In this document: positions 14,074 through 22,196 of the stretch, piece after piece
Layout: every line of letters begins with the position of its first letter
How positions within the stretch are numbered: position 1 is the stretch's first letter
NCBI RefSeq assembly: GCF_018732085.1
Contig: NZ_CP076103.1
Span: 2,666,001 to 2,730,000 of the forward strand
From: Lysobacter capsici
Lineage (GTDB): Bacteria; Pseudomonadota; Gammaproteobacteria; Xanthomonadales; Xanthomonadaceae
Length of the DNA: 64,000 nucleotides
Direction: 5' to 3'
Notes under the pieces: generated by a model
Told to the model about the DNA's origin: nothing
Seen by the model: only the letters and a program-made list of their open reading frames with translations
Database searches by the model: none
Program-made: the position numbers and the translations under genes

Positions 14074-16205
14074 GCAACGACAACGACAAATCGACCGACG
14101 CGATGATGGCCATGCGGGAGCGTTTCTCGCAGTCCGTGAGCTTCGATTCGACACTGCGCACGGCCGCTGTGGATGATCTGCGCTTCGGCTTCATCCCAGG
14201 CGAGCAGTGGGACCCCCGCCAGCGCGCCGTGCGCCAGCGCGCCGGCCGCCCTTGCTACGAGTTCAACAAGGTCCGCCAGCACTCCAAGCAGATCACCAAT
14301 GACCTGCGCCAGAATCGCCCGCAGATCAAGGTCAAGGCGACGAAGCAGGGCACGGCCGAGGCCGGCAAGATCATGCAAGGACTGATTCGCAGCATCGAGG
14401 CCGCGAGTCACGCGGATCAGGCTTACGATACCGCTGGATTCTTCGCCACCAACGCCGGCTTCGGCGTGATTCGCGTTACGACCGAGTACGCGGACGACGA
14501 CACGTTCGAACTCGACGCCCGCATCCGAGAGGTCCGCAACCCCTTCGGCATCCACTTCGACCCGAGCGCCAAGGAGACTGACAAGCGCGATGGTCGGTTC
14601 GCCTTCGTGCCCGATCGCATCTCGCGCAAGGAATTCAAGGAGCGCTGGCCCGACGCGCAGCCCGTGAGTTTCCAGGGCTGCGAGGTGTATGGCGGTCCCG
14701 ATTGGTGGGGCCAGGACGATATCCGCATCTGCGAGTATTGGGAGCGCGACCCGGTCAAGAAGCGCGTCGTGCAGCTCTCCGACGGTCGCGTGATCGACGG
14801 CGACAAGTACGACAAGATCGCCGACGAGCTGGCGCAGCCGCAGCAGCTGCCCGACGGCACCATGTCGGAGCCGATCACCAAGAAAAGTGAGCGCGTCGTC
14901 GACGCCTGGGCGGTGAAGGTATCGATCGTCTCGGGCAACGAGGTGTTGGAAGGCCCGACGCCGTGGCCGGGAAAGTGGATACCGCTCGTGCCGGTCTGGG
15001 GCGACCTGGTGAATATCGACGGCAAGGAGCACTGGAGCGGCATGATCCGGCCTTCGAAGGATGCCCAGCGCCAGTACAACTTCAATCGCACGTCGATGAT
15101 CGAAATTGTCGCCGAGCAACCCAAGTCGCCGCTGCTCTACACCGCGGCGATGGTGCAGGGTTACGAGGCTGTGTGGGAGAAGATGAGCGAAGCGAACGCG
15201 CCGGCGCTCCCCTACAACTTCGACCCGAAGGCACCGGGCGGGCGTCCGATGCGCGAACAGCCGCCGGCCTTCCCGTCGGCCATGCTGCAACTGGCGCAGA
15301 TCGACAGCGACGACATCAAGGCCGTCACCGGCCAGCACGACCCGTCGATGGGTGTCCGCAAGGGTCAGCAGAGCGGCCGCGCCATCGTGGCGTTGCAGCG
15401 CGAGGGTGATGTCGCCAACTTCGACTACTCCGACAACCTGTCGCGCGGCATCCGATTCGTCGGCGAAATCCTCGTGGATGTGCTACCGAAGATCATCGAC
15501 ACCGAGCGCATGGTGCGCATCCTCGGGCCGGACGACACCGAGAGCTACGTCACGATCAACCAGCAGGTCTTCGACGACGAGTCGCAGCAGTGGGTCACGA
15601 TCAACGACCTGTCTCAGGCGAAATATGACGTGGTCTGCCAAGCCGGCCCGAGCTACACGACGATGCGTCAGGAAGCGGCCGACGCGCTCATGCAATTGGC
15701 GAACGGTGGCGGCCCGGCCGCGCTGCTGGCGCTGTACGGAGCACTGCTCAATCAGGACATGCCGGGTATCGAGCCGGTTCTCGCCGGCTTGAAACAGCTA
15801 CTGGTGCAGAACGGCCTGATGAAGCCGGACCCGAAGGACGAGCCGGAAGCCCCGCCACCGCCGAATCCGAAGGACGTTGCAGACGCCAAGTACAAGGACG
15901 CGCAGGCGCGCAAATCCAACGCCGACGCGGAGCAGACGCAGGTCGAGACGCAGATGCTGCTCGCACAGCTCCCGCAACTGCTACAGCAGTTGCAGATGCA
16001 GCAGCCAAGCGCCGGGCTACCGCCAGGCAGCCCCGAAGACATGCCGCCGCCCGACCAGGGCGATCCAAGCGGCCCGATGTTCGACGAGCCCCCGCAAGGG
16101 GGCTTTTTTATGGGCGAACAAAACCTCGACACGCCTGATTGGCCGCAAGCAGCAGACGGCCCGGCGTTCGACCCCTACCCGGGTTCGCCCGGGCTCAATC
16201 AGTAG
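14070..16205 (+). CDS. P22-like portal protein (711 aa)
   Basis: ATG 14070 overlaps the terL stop. The N-terminus (DDLRFGFIPGEQWDPRQRAV then RPCYEFNKVRQ) and the core (GVIRVTTEYADDDTFELDA, SGMIRPSKDAQRQYNFNRTS) are those of P22-type portals, and the length is close to P22 gp1. The C-terminal 120 residues are rich in glutamine and proline. A perfect terminator-like hairpin lies inside the 3' coding part at 16088-16109 and is read as EPPQGGFF; 31 further codons follow it. The portal is the unique vertex ring for packaging and ejection. Confidence 0.9.
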   Translation: MSNDNDKSTDAMMAMRERFSQSVSFDSTLRTAAVDDLRFGFIPGEQWDPRQRAVRQRAGRPCYEFNKVRQHSKQITNDLRQNRPQIKVKATKQGTAEAGKIMQGLIRSIEAASHADQAYDTAGFFATNAGFGVIRVTTEYADDDTFELDARIREVRNPFGIHFDPSAKETDKRDGRFAFVPDRISRKEFKERWPDAQPVSFQGCEVYGGPDWWGQDDIRICEYWERDPVKKRVVQLSDGRVIDGDKYDKIADELAQPQQLPDGTMSEPITKKSERVVDAWAVKVSIVSGNEVLEGPTPWPGKWIPLVPVWGDLVNIDGKEHWSGMIRPSKDAQRQYNFNRTSMIEIVAEQPKSPLLYTAAMVQGYEAVWEKMSEANAPALPYNFDPKAPGGRPMREQPPAFPSAMLQLAQIDSDDIKAVTGQHDPSMGVRKGQQSGRAIVALQREGDVANFDYSDNLSRGIRFVGEILVDVLPKIIDTERMVRILGPDDTESYVTINQQVFDDESQQWVTINDLSQAKYDVVCQAGPSYTTMRQEAADALMQLANGGGPAALLALYGALLNQDMPGIEPVLAGLKQLLVQNGLMKPDPKDEPEAPPPPNPKDVADAKYKDAQARKSNADAEQTQVETQMLLAQLPQLLQQLQMQQPSAGLPPGSPEDMPPPDQGDPSGPMFDEPPQGGFFMGEQNLDTPDWPQAADGPAFDPYPGSPGLNQ
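16088..16109 (+). terminator. terminator-like hairpin inside the portal coding region
   Basis: A 6-bp GC stem (GCCCCC/GGGGGC) with a GCAA tetraloop and six T residues is a textbook intrinsic terminator, but it sits in the open reading frame of the portal gene, 96 bp before its stop. It may reduce transcription into scaffold and coat genes unless an antiterminator acts. Confidence 0.7.
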
Positions 16206-16213
16206 AGGACGAA

Positions 16214-17071
16214 ATGAGCACCGAGAACGCAACCGAGGCTGTCGCCACCCAGGCGACGGAGGCGGGCAAGCCTGTGCCGGACGCGGCGAGTACCGATCAG
16301 CAGCAGTCGATCGATACCGCAGCGACCGAAAACGGGCAGGCCGAGCAACCCGAGAACGACAACACCAACGACGAAGCCCAGCAGCAAGGCGCGCGCAATC
16401 CCAAGCGCCCGCGCTGGAGCGACGTCAACGCGGCCCGCCGTGCCGCAGACCAGGCAGCGCAGGAGCGTGATTACTGGCGACAGCAGGCCATGGGCCAGCA
16501 GTCGCCGCAGAGTCCGCCCCAGCAGCAGCCGACGACTGCCGGCCCGCGCCCGACGCGCGATCAGTTCGACTTCGACGAAGCCGCCTACGAAGACGCCGTC
16601 TACGAGTGGCGGCGAACGCAGGAGGTCACGAAGGAACAGCAGGGCAAAGCGCTGGAAACGGCACAGCAAGTTCAGGCCAGGTTCGCGGCTGCCCAGGCGG
16701 CTTTCGCCGAGGCGACGCCGGATTACGAAGACGTCGTGATGAACCCCGACCTGCAAGTCACCCCACAGATGGCCGGCGCGCTCGCGCAGTCGGACATCGG
16801 CCCGCAGATCGCCTACCACCTGGGTCAGAACCCGGCGGAGGCCACGCGCATCGCCGCGCTGGCGCCTCTGCAGCAGGTGCTCGCGATCGGCCACATCGAG
16901 GCTCAGCTCGCCGCCAAGGGCGCCGCGCCGAGGCCGCCAAAACCCAAGCAAACCACCAACGCACCGCCGCCGCCGCCGTCCGTGCATGCATCCGTACCGG
17001 TCAAGAAGTCGGAAGCCGACCTGACCGATTCGGAGCGTGTCGCGGCGATCCGCGCGGCGCGGGGCAAGTAA
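16214..17071 (+). CDS. scaffolding protein (285 aa)
   Basis: ATG 16214 has a good ribosome site (AGAGGACGAA). The protein is highly charged, glutamine and alanine-rich and mostly helical. It starts with a disordered acidic region, has DQFDFDEAAYEDAVYEWRR in the middle and ends with a basic segment (DLTDSERVAAIRAARGK). Position between portal and coat, size and composition match P22 gp8-like scaffolds that guide procapsid assembly through their C-terminus. Confidence 0.8.
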   Translation: MSTENATEAVATQATEAGKPVPDAASTDQQQSIDTAATENGQAEQPENDNTNDEAQQQGARNPKRPRWSDVNAARRAADQAAQERDYWRQQAMGQQSPQSPPQQQPTTAGPRPTRDQFDFDEAAYEDAVYEWRRTQEVTKEQQGKALETAQQVQARFAAAQAAFAEATPDYEDVVMNPDLQVTPQMAGALAQSDIGPQIAYHLGQNPAEATRIAALAPLQQVLAIGHIEAQLAAKGAAPRPPKPKQTTNAPPPPPSVHASVPVKKSEADLTDSERVAAIRAARGK

Positions 17072-17083
17072 TCGGAGAACGAA

Positions 17084-18313
17084 ATGGCTAACACTTTCAG
17101 CACCCAGCAGATCTTCGCGGCCGAGGTCGCGGCGATCATCGAGGAATCCTGCCCGTTCCTGATGGGCATCAACCGCGCCCGCGAGAAGGAATTCGCAAAG
17201 GCGCCCAACGGCTTCAAGATCGGCAACTCGGTCAAGGTCATGATTCCGGGCATCGGCCCGGTGTATGACGGCGTGGTGCTGGCCGGCGGCGGCGCGGTCG
17301 CCGACTGGCAGGAAAAGCAGGTCGACCTGTCGATCGACACGCAGAAGCACACCGCGGTCAACGTCACCGCCGACGAGGCTGTGTTCAAGCTCGACGCCAC
17401 CGACCCGCGTCGCAAGGACTACCGCGAGCGCGTCATGAAGCCGCAGATGTCCAGCCTGTGCGCGACGATCGAGGCCGATCTGATCCGTCGTGCCGTCCTG
17501 GCCACGCCGAACCTGGTCGGCACGCCCGGCACGGTGCCGAGCACCATGAAGATCTTCACCCAGGCCCGCGGCAAGCTGCAAAAGGCGTTGGCGCCGGCGT
17601 CGCCGCGCGATCAGCTCATCTCCACCGACGTCAATGCGGAGCTGATCGACTCCAGCAAGCAACTGTTCAACCCGCAGGCGGACATCTCGAAGATGTACCG
17701 CGAGTCCTACATCGGCCGCGCGAATCAGGCCGACTGGCACGAGTGCGTCAACCTGCCGACCCTGACCAACGGCAACAAGGTCACGGGCGTGACGGTGTCG
17801 GGCGCCAGCCAAACCGGTACGTCGCTGCTGGTGGGCGGGCTCGCGGCGGCGGACACGTTCAAGAAGGGTCAGATCTTCACCATCGCGGGCGTCTATCAGA
17901 CCCACCCGCTCACCGGCGACATCTACCCGGACCTGCAGCAGTTCGTGGTGACCGCCGATGTGACCTCGGCCGGCACGACCGTGAGCATCCCGATCTACCC
18001 GGCGATCACGCCGGCGATGCCCAACAAGACGGTCAACGCGTCGCCGGCCAACTCGGCGGCCCTGACCTTCGTCGGCGCCGCGGGCCTGTCGTACATCAAC
18101 AACCTGCTGTTCCAGCGCGATGCGTTCACCGCGGCGTTCACCGCGCCGCCGGTGGTCGCGGGTTCGGAGGGCTACCAGTTCGATGACAACGGGATTCGCT
18201 TCACGGTGCAGACCGGTGGCGACTTCTCGAACCTGTCGAGTGCGACCCGTATCGATGCTTGGTACGGCTTCGCTGCCGTGCGCGGTATCCACGCGGCGCG
18301 CATCGCGCAGTAA
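17084..18313 (+). CDS. major coat protein, P22 gp5 family (409 aa)
   Basis: ATG 17084 follows a GGAGAACGAA ribosome site. The start ANTFSTQQIFAAEVAAIIEE and the pattern GNSVKVMIPGIGPVYDG, QKHTAVNVTADEAVFKL, then ISKMYRESYIGRANQADWHE match the P22 coat family (HK97 fold), and the length is near the P22 coat protein of 430 residues. The internal TLTNGNKVTGVTVSG region would correspond to the inserted domain. It is expected to be the most abundant virion protein. Confidence 0.9.
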   Translation: MANTFSTQQIFAAEVAAIIEESCPFLMGINRAREKEFAKAPNGFKIGNSVKVMIPGIGPVYDGVVLAGGGAVADWQEKQVDLSIDTQKHTAVNVTADEAVFKLDATDPRRKDYRERVMKPQMSSLCATIEADLIRRAVLATPNLVGTPGTVPSTMKIFTQARGKLQKALAPASPRDQLISTDVNAELIDSSKQLFNPQADISKMYRESYIGRANQADWHECVNLPTLTNGNKVTGVTVSGASQTGTSLLVGGLAAADTFKKGQIFTIAGVYQTHPLTGDIYPDLQQFVVTADVTSAGTTVSIPIYPAITPAMPNKTVNASPANSAALTFVGAAGLSYINNLLFQRDAFTAAFTAPPVVAGSEGYQFDDNGIRFTVQTGGDFSNLSSATRIDAWYGFAAVRGIHAARIAQ

Positions 18314-18339
18314 CCGGCCACTTCGTCAGTGACCTATTC

Positions 18340-18368
18340 GGGGCGCCTTCGGGTGCCCCGTTTCTTTT
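18340..18368 (+). terminator. intrinsic terminator after the coat gene
   Basis: An 8-bp stem with one G-T pair (GGGGCGCC/GGTGCCCC) and a TTCG tetraloop, followed by GTTTCTTTT. The next gene starts 11 bp further on, so readthrough or antitermination is needed to express the tail genes. Confidence 0.8.
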
Positions 18369-18378
18369 GGAGGACGTC

Positions 18379-18678
18379 ATGTTCCTGGAATATCCCAAGA
18401 TGCTGTATCTCGGTGGCGACATCGAAGCGGCGAACATCATCGCGACGACCGAGGCCGACGAGCGCCAAGCGCGGGAGAACGGCTATTTCGATGCCGGCGA
18501 AGATCCGGCCAAGGCCGCGCGCGAGGAAGCCGAGCGCATCGCTGCCGCGCTCAAGCAAGCCGAGGACGAGAAGCGCGCGGCCGAGAAGGAGGCCAACGAG
18601 CAGCGCAAGGCGGTCGAAGCCGAAGCCAGCGACGCCAAGCCGGGCAAGGACGCCGGCGGCAAGGCGAAGGGCGCCTAA
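18379..18678 (+). CDS. small coiled-coil virion-region protein (99 aa)
   Basis: ATG 18379, with TTGGAGGA just upstream. After a folded start (FLEYPKMLYLGGDIEAANII) the protein is a single long charged helix rich in alanine, glutamate and lysine (EEAERIAAALKQAEDEKRAA). Similar small proteins follow the coat gene in other podoviruses. No function is known. Confidence 0.65.
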   Translation: MFLEYPKMLYLGGDIEAANIIATTEADERQARENGYFDAGEDPAKAAREEAERIAAALKQAEDEKRAAEKEANEQRKAVEAEASDAKPGKDAGGKAKGA

Positions 18679-19092
18679 ATGAGCACCGTCGCCGACATCA
18701 TCCGCGACGCACTGCGTCATCTGCGTGTGCAGGACCCGCGGCAACCGCTGAGCGCCGAGGACGCGCGCGACGGCATGCGCATGCTCAACCTGATGATGCG
18801 GCGATGGGAGGCGGACACGCTTGCCCTTGGCTGGAACGACGTCACCGACGTCACGCAAACGCTTCCGCTTCCGCCCGAGGCCGAACTCGGCGTCGGCTAC
18901 AGCCTGGCCGTGGTGCTCCGGCCGGGCTTCGGCGTGGATCTTGACCCCGACGTCAGGGACGGCGCCGAAAAGTACCTCGTGGCGTTGCAGCGGGACGCGC
19001 TGCGCGTGTCGTCCTTGCGGCATGGGGCGATGCTTCCGGCGGGCGAAGCGGACGGCTATTGCGATTCGCTTGCCGGGTGGCCGCGCCGATGA
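18679..19092 (+). CDS. P22 gp4-like head completion / tail accessory protein (137 aa)
   Basis: ATG 18679 follows the previous stop directly. STVADIIRDALRHLRVQDPR followed by LSAEDARDGMRMLNLMMRRWE is the conserved N-terminus of packaged-DNA stabilisation protein gp4, which forms the first ring under the portal. The length is slightly below P22 gp4 (166 residues). The gene lies next to the gp10-like gene, as in P22. Confidence 0.8.
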   Translation: MSTVADIIRDALRHLRVQDPRQPLSAEDARDGMRMLNLMMRRWEADTLALGWNDVTDVTQTLPLPPEAELGVGYSLAVVLRPGFGVDLDPDVRDGAEKYLVALQRDALRVSSLRHGAMLPAGEADGYCDSLAGWPRR

Positions 19093-20495
19093 GCCAGTGG
19101 CAGCCCGTTCAGATCGTCGGCGGGGCCTATGCCGATGACACCCGGCCGTTCTCGTGTCAGGACACGGTGAACTATCTGCCGTTGCAGGCCGAGCGCCCCG
19201 GTGGCCGGTCCGATTGGCTGCTGCGCAGCGCACCGGGCTTCCGTCAGTTCGCGACAACTCAGAACAAGCCCGTGCGCGGCGCGCACGATGCAGAGGGGCT
19301 GTTCCTGGTGGTTGCCGGGCGGACGCTGTACCGCGTCAACACCAATGGCAGCACGGCCTCGATTGGCACGATCCCCGGCGTTGGTCGCGTCTCGTTCGCG
19401 CACAACCAGATCGAGAACGGCAATCAGATCGTCATCGTGAACGGGCAAGCCGGCTACGTGTGGAACACGGTGGCTGGTGCGCTGACTCAGATCACCGACG
19501 AAGCGTTCCCGGGCTCGCCCATCGCCGACTTCATGGACGGCTACATCATCGGGGTCGACCCGTTCGGGCGGTTCTGGTTCATCAGCGACCTGACCCAGGC
19601 GACGCAGTACAGCACGCTGGACCGGCAAGACGCCGAATCGCAGCCGGACAAGATCGTCACCGCAATCGTCGTCGGCGACCTGGTGTTGGTCTTCGGCGAG
19701 CGCACGGGAGAGTTCTTTGAGAACACCGGCGCCGACACCGGCACGTTCCAGCGCGTGCGCGGCGTCACCATGGACGTCGGCTGCGCATCGGCCCACGCCC
19801 GCGCGCGGCTCGACAACTCCGTCTATTGGCTGGGCAGCGACGGCAACGTGTACCGCTTGGTGGGTAACTCGCCGCAGCGGATCAGCACTGCGGCAATCGA
19901 GCAGGCCATCGCGGGCCTGAACTGGTCGAACGCGTTTGCACAGACCTTCGAAGACCGCGGTCACAAGCTGTTCGTTCTCACCTTCCCCGATGGGCACACC
20001 TGGCAATTCGACGTGCTGTCCCAGGAATGGTCGCGCCGGCAGTCGAATGGTCTCAAGCGCTGGCGCCTCAATACACTCACGAAGTGGCGTCGGCAGTGGT
20101 ACGGGGGCGATTTCTCTAACGGGAAGCTCTACCAACTCGACTGGGACGAAATGACCGAGGACGGTGCGCCGCTGGTATCGGAGCGCGTCACCGCGGTCAC
20201 CCATGCGGACGGAAATCCCGTGGTGGTCGACGGAGTCCTGCTGGTGTTCGACGTGGGCCGCGTCGATGTCGGCGTCTCCGATCACTTTTGCAGCATCAGC
20301 TACAGCGACGACGGCGGTCACAACTGGAGCAATCCGGCGATCGTGTCGATCGGCAAGGCCGGCGAGTTCCGCCGCTCGGTTGAATTGCGCCGACTTGGCA
20401 TGACGCGCGAACGTGTCTGGAAGGTTTCGGTGAGCAGCCCGGCGAAGCGCGATCTGATCGCCGCCTCGTGGAAGGCCGCAGGGGCGCGCTCGTGA
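19089..20495 (+). CDS. P22 gp10-like head completion protein (468 aa)
   Basis: I use ATG 19089, overlapping the gp4 stop; the ATG at 19059 is less likely. The sequence has repeated beta-propeller-like strands (GLFLVVAGRTLYRVNTNG, FGRFWFISDLTQATQYSTL, YWLGSDGNVYRLVGNSPQR) and ends with DLIAASWKAAGARS. Opening with DDTRPFSCQDTVNYLPLQAE it matches the gp10 family of packaged-DNA stabilisation proteins, which join the gp4 ring to the tail. Length agrees with P22 gp10 (472). Confidence 0.85.
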   Translation: MSQWQPVQIVGGAYADDTRPFSCQDTVNYLPLQAERPGGRSDWLLRSAPGFRQFATTQNKPVRGAHDAEGLFLVVAGRTLYRVNTNGSTASIGTIPGVGRVSFAHNQIENGNQIVIVNGQAGYVWNTVAGALTQITDEAFPGSPIADFMDGYIIGVDPFGRFWFISDLTQATQYSTLDRQDAESQPDKIVTAIVVGDLVLVFGERTGEFFENTGADTGTFQRVRGVTMDVGCASAHARARLDNSVYWLGSDGNVYRLVGNSPQRISTAAIEQAIAGLNWSNAFAQTFEDRGHKLFVLTFPDGHTWQFDVLSQEWSRRQSNGLKRWRLNTLTKWRRQWYGGDFSNGKLYQLDWDEMTEDGAPLVSERVTAVTHADGNPVVVDGVLLVFDVGRVDVGVSDHFCSISYSDDGGHNWSNPAIVSIGKAGEFRRSVELRRLGMTRERVWKVSVSSPAKRDLIAASWKAAGARS

Positions 20496-21040
20496 TCGTC
20501 ATTGACGACTTCTTGCCCGATGGCGCCGGTGCTCGCGCACTGGCGCTAGGTGCCCCCTATCAGGACGTGCTTGCGCCCGATGGCGAGGTGTACCGCCGGG
20601 TCTGCGTCACCGAAGTTCCGGGGCTCGTGCCGGCGCTGGAGGCCGCGGTGGGCCCGGTCGAGATGCTGCTCAGTGGCTTCCGGCTCAACTTCGCCGGCGA
20701 GATGCCAAACGCGGCGATTCACTCCGACATCGGATTCGGCACGCACGCGCTGGTGCTGTACCTGTGCGACGGCGAGGGCGGCACGGCCTTCTGGACGCAC
20801 AAAGCGACCGGCGAGCACCGCATCGAACCCGGTGACGTGCCGCTCTGGCATGCCGTATGCGGTGACTGGGACCGCCCCGAAGCCTGGTCGCAGCGAGAAC
20901 TCGCCGAGCTCAAGTTCAACCGTGCCGTCATCTACGAAAGCGCGCTGTTCCACAGCCGCTTTCCCTTTGCTGCGTTCGGCACCGGTCCCCAGGACGGTCG
21001 ATTGATCGCGGTCGCATTCTTCAATCTCCGAGGCACCTGA
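20492..21040 (+). CDS. 2OG-Fe(II) oxygenase-like protein, DUF6445 type (182 aa)
   Basis: GTG 20492 overlaps the gp10 stop as GTGA; an ATG at 20468 would give 8 more residues. The iron-binding pattern of 2-oxoglutarate oxygenases is visible: His77-x-Asp79 (AAIHSDIGFG), distal His154 (LFHSRFPF) and Arg170 (PQDGRLIAVAFFNL), 16 residues later, where the 2OG carboxylate would bind. I recognise the layout as DUF6445-like. It stands where P22 has the tail-needle gene, coupled to a GNAT gene. The substrate is unknown: protein hydroxylation, DNA-base modification or a moron role are all possible. Confidence 0.65.
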   Translation: MIVIDDFLPDGAGARALALGAPYQDVLAPDGEVYRRVCVTEVPGLVPALEAAVGPVEMLLSGFRLNFAGEMPNAAIHSDIGFGTHALVLYLCDGEGGTAFWTHKATGEHRIEPGDVPLWHAVCGDWDRPEAWSQRELAELKFNRAVIYESALFHSRFPFAAFGTGPQDGRLIAVAFFNLRGT

Positions 21041-21486
21041 TGGACATTCGAAAGGCCACCGAGGCCGACATTCCCGCGATTGTCGAGATGGGGCGTGAGT
21101 TCTATCCGTCGACGCACTACTCGGCGCACATCCCGTTCTGCCCGGAATCTGTCGCCGCGATCGCGCGCACGATGCAGGAGAGCGGCATCTTGCTGGTAGC
21201 CGACGACGGCGGCGCCCTGGTCGGCATGGCCGGTCTCGTGGTGGCGCCATTCATGTTCAATCGCGCGTACACCGGGGCCTACGAGGTCATGTGGTGGACG
21301 TCGCCCACCGCGCAGGGACACGGCGTAGGCAAGGCGTTGCTCGCTGCGATCGAGCCTGCCGCGGCTGAATTCGGAGTTCTTCCGATCCAGATGGTGTTGT
21401 TGCCCAGTTCCCCGCCGCAGGCGGCCGTACTCTACGAGCGCGCCGGCTATGCGGTCTCCGAAACGTCCTACACGAAGGTGATCTGA
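21040..21486 (+). CDS. GNAT-family N-acetyltransferase (148 aa)
   Basis: ATG 21040 overlaps the oxygenase stop by one base. DIRKATEADIPAIVEMGREF is the standard GNAT opening, VMWWTSPTAQGHGVGKALL carries the acetyl-CoA loop (QGHGVG), and AVLYERAGYAVSETSYTK is the typical C-terminal strand. The substrate is unknown. GNAT proteins of this sort occur in P22-like and other phage tail regions. Confidence 0.8.
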   Translation: MDIRKATEADIPAIVEMGREFYPSTHYSAHIPFCPESVAAIARTMQESGILLVADDGGALVGMAGLVVAPFMFNRAYTGAYEVMWWTSPTAQGHGVGKALLAAIEPAAAEFGVLPIQMVLLPSSPPQAAVLYERAGYAVSETSYTKVI

Positions 21487-21487
21487 C

Positions 21488-22183
21488 ATGGGCGTCGTAA
21501 CCGCAGCAGTGATCGGCGGCGTTGCAACGCTGGGTGCCGCCGCGATGGCAAACAAGGGCGCCAAGGATGCGTCGCGCGCGGCGTCGAATTCGGCGCAGGC
21601 CGGCCTCAACGAGCAGCGCGATGCGCGCGAGCAGTTTCAGCAGAACATCAGCCCCTACCTCGGCGCCGGCAGCAATTCGCTTGCGCGTCTGCAGGCCGTG
21701 AACGACGGCGACTACACGGACTTCTACAACGCGCCCGATTACAAGGCCGCGCAGGAGCAGGGTACGAATGCGCTCATGCGCGCGGCGGCGGCGCGCGGCG
21801 GCTTGCGCAGCGGGGGCGCCGACGCTGATCTGCTGCGCTTCGGCCAGGGTCTGGCGGCTCAGCAGCTCGGCAGCTACCGCAATAGCCTGATGGGCCTGGC
21901 CCAGATGGGGCAGAACGCCGCGGTTGGCGCCGGCCAATTGGGACAGCAGAACGCGAACGCCATGGGGAGCCTCTACGGCGTCCAGGGCCAAGCCGCTTCG
22001 GATGCTGCGACCAACAAGGCGAACATCTACGGCAATGCGCTCCAGGGCTTGGCCGGCACGGCCAGTCAGTACCTGGCGAACCGCCAGTCCGCCTACAGCA
22101 ATAACCAGATCGGACCCGTGACGCGGCAGCAGATCAGCATGCCTAGCACGTCCGTCCAGGTCCCCAAGTACCGATACGGCTAA
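21488..22183 (+). CDS. DNA ejection protein, P22 gp7-like position (231 aa)
   Basis: ATG 21488 lies just after the GNAT stop. A glycine and alanine-rich N-terminus (VVTAAVIGGVATLGAAAMAN) could insert into membrane. Then comes a helical glutamine and asparagine-rich body with YLGAGSNSLARLQAVNDGDY and ALMRAAAARGGLRSGGAD, a pattern seen in many podovirus internal proteins. First of three successive ejection genes, matching the P22 order 7-20-16. Confidence 0.7.
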   Translation: MGVVTAAVIGGVATLGAAAMANKGAKDASRAASNSAQAGLNEQRDAREQFQQNISPYLGAGSNSLARLQAVNDGDYTDFYNAPDYKAAQEQGTNALMRAAAARGGLRSGGADADLLRFGQGLAAQQLGSYRNSLMGLAQMGQNAAVGAGQLGQQNANAMGSLYGVQGQAASDAATNKANIYGNALQGLAGTASQYLANRQSAYSNNQIGPVTRQQISMPSTSVQVPKYRYG

Positions 22184-22196
22184 GGGAGCAGCGAAC

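Noticed and set aside
16199..18292. 697-residue minus-strand frame across scaffold and coat genes
   Set aside because: It is arginine, histidine and valine-rich shadow sequence of two well-recognised + strand genes, typical for GC-rich DNA.
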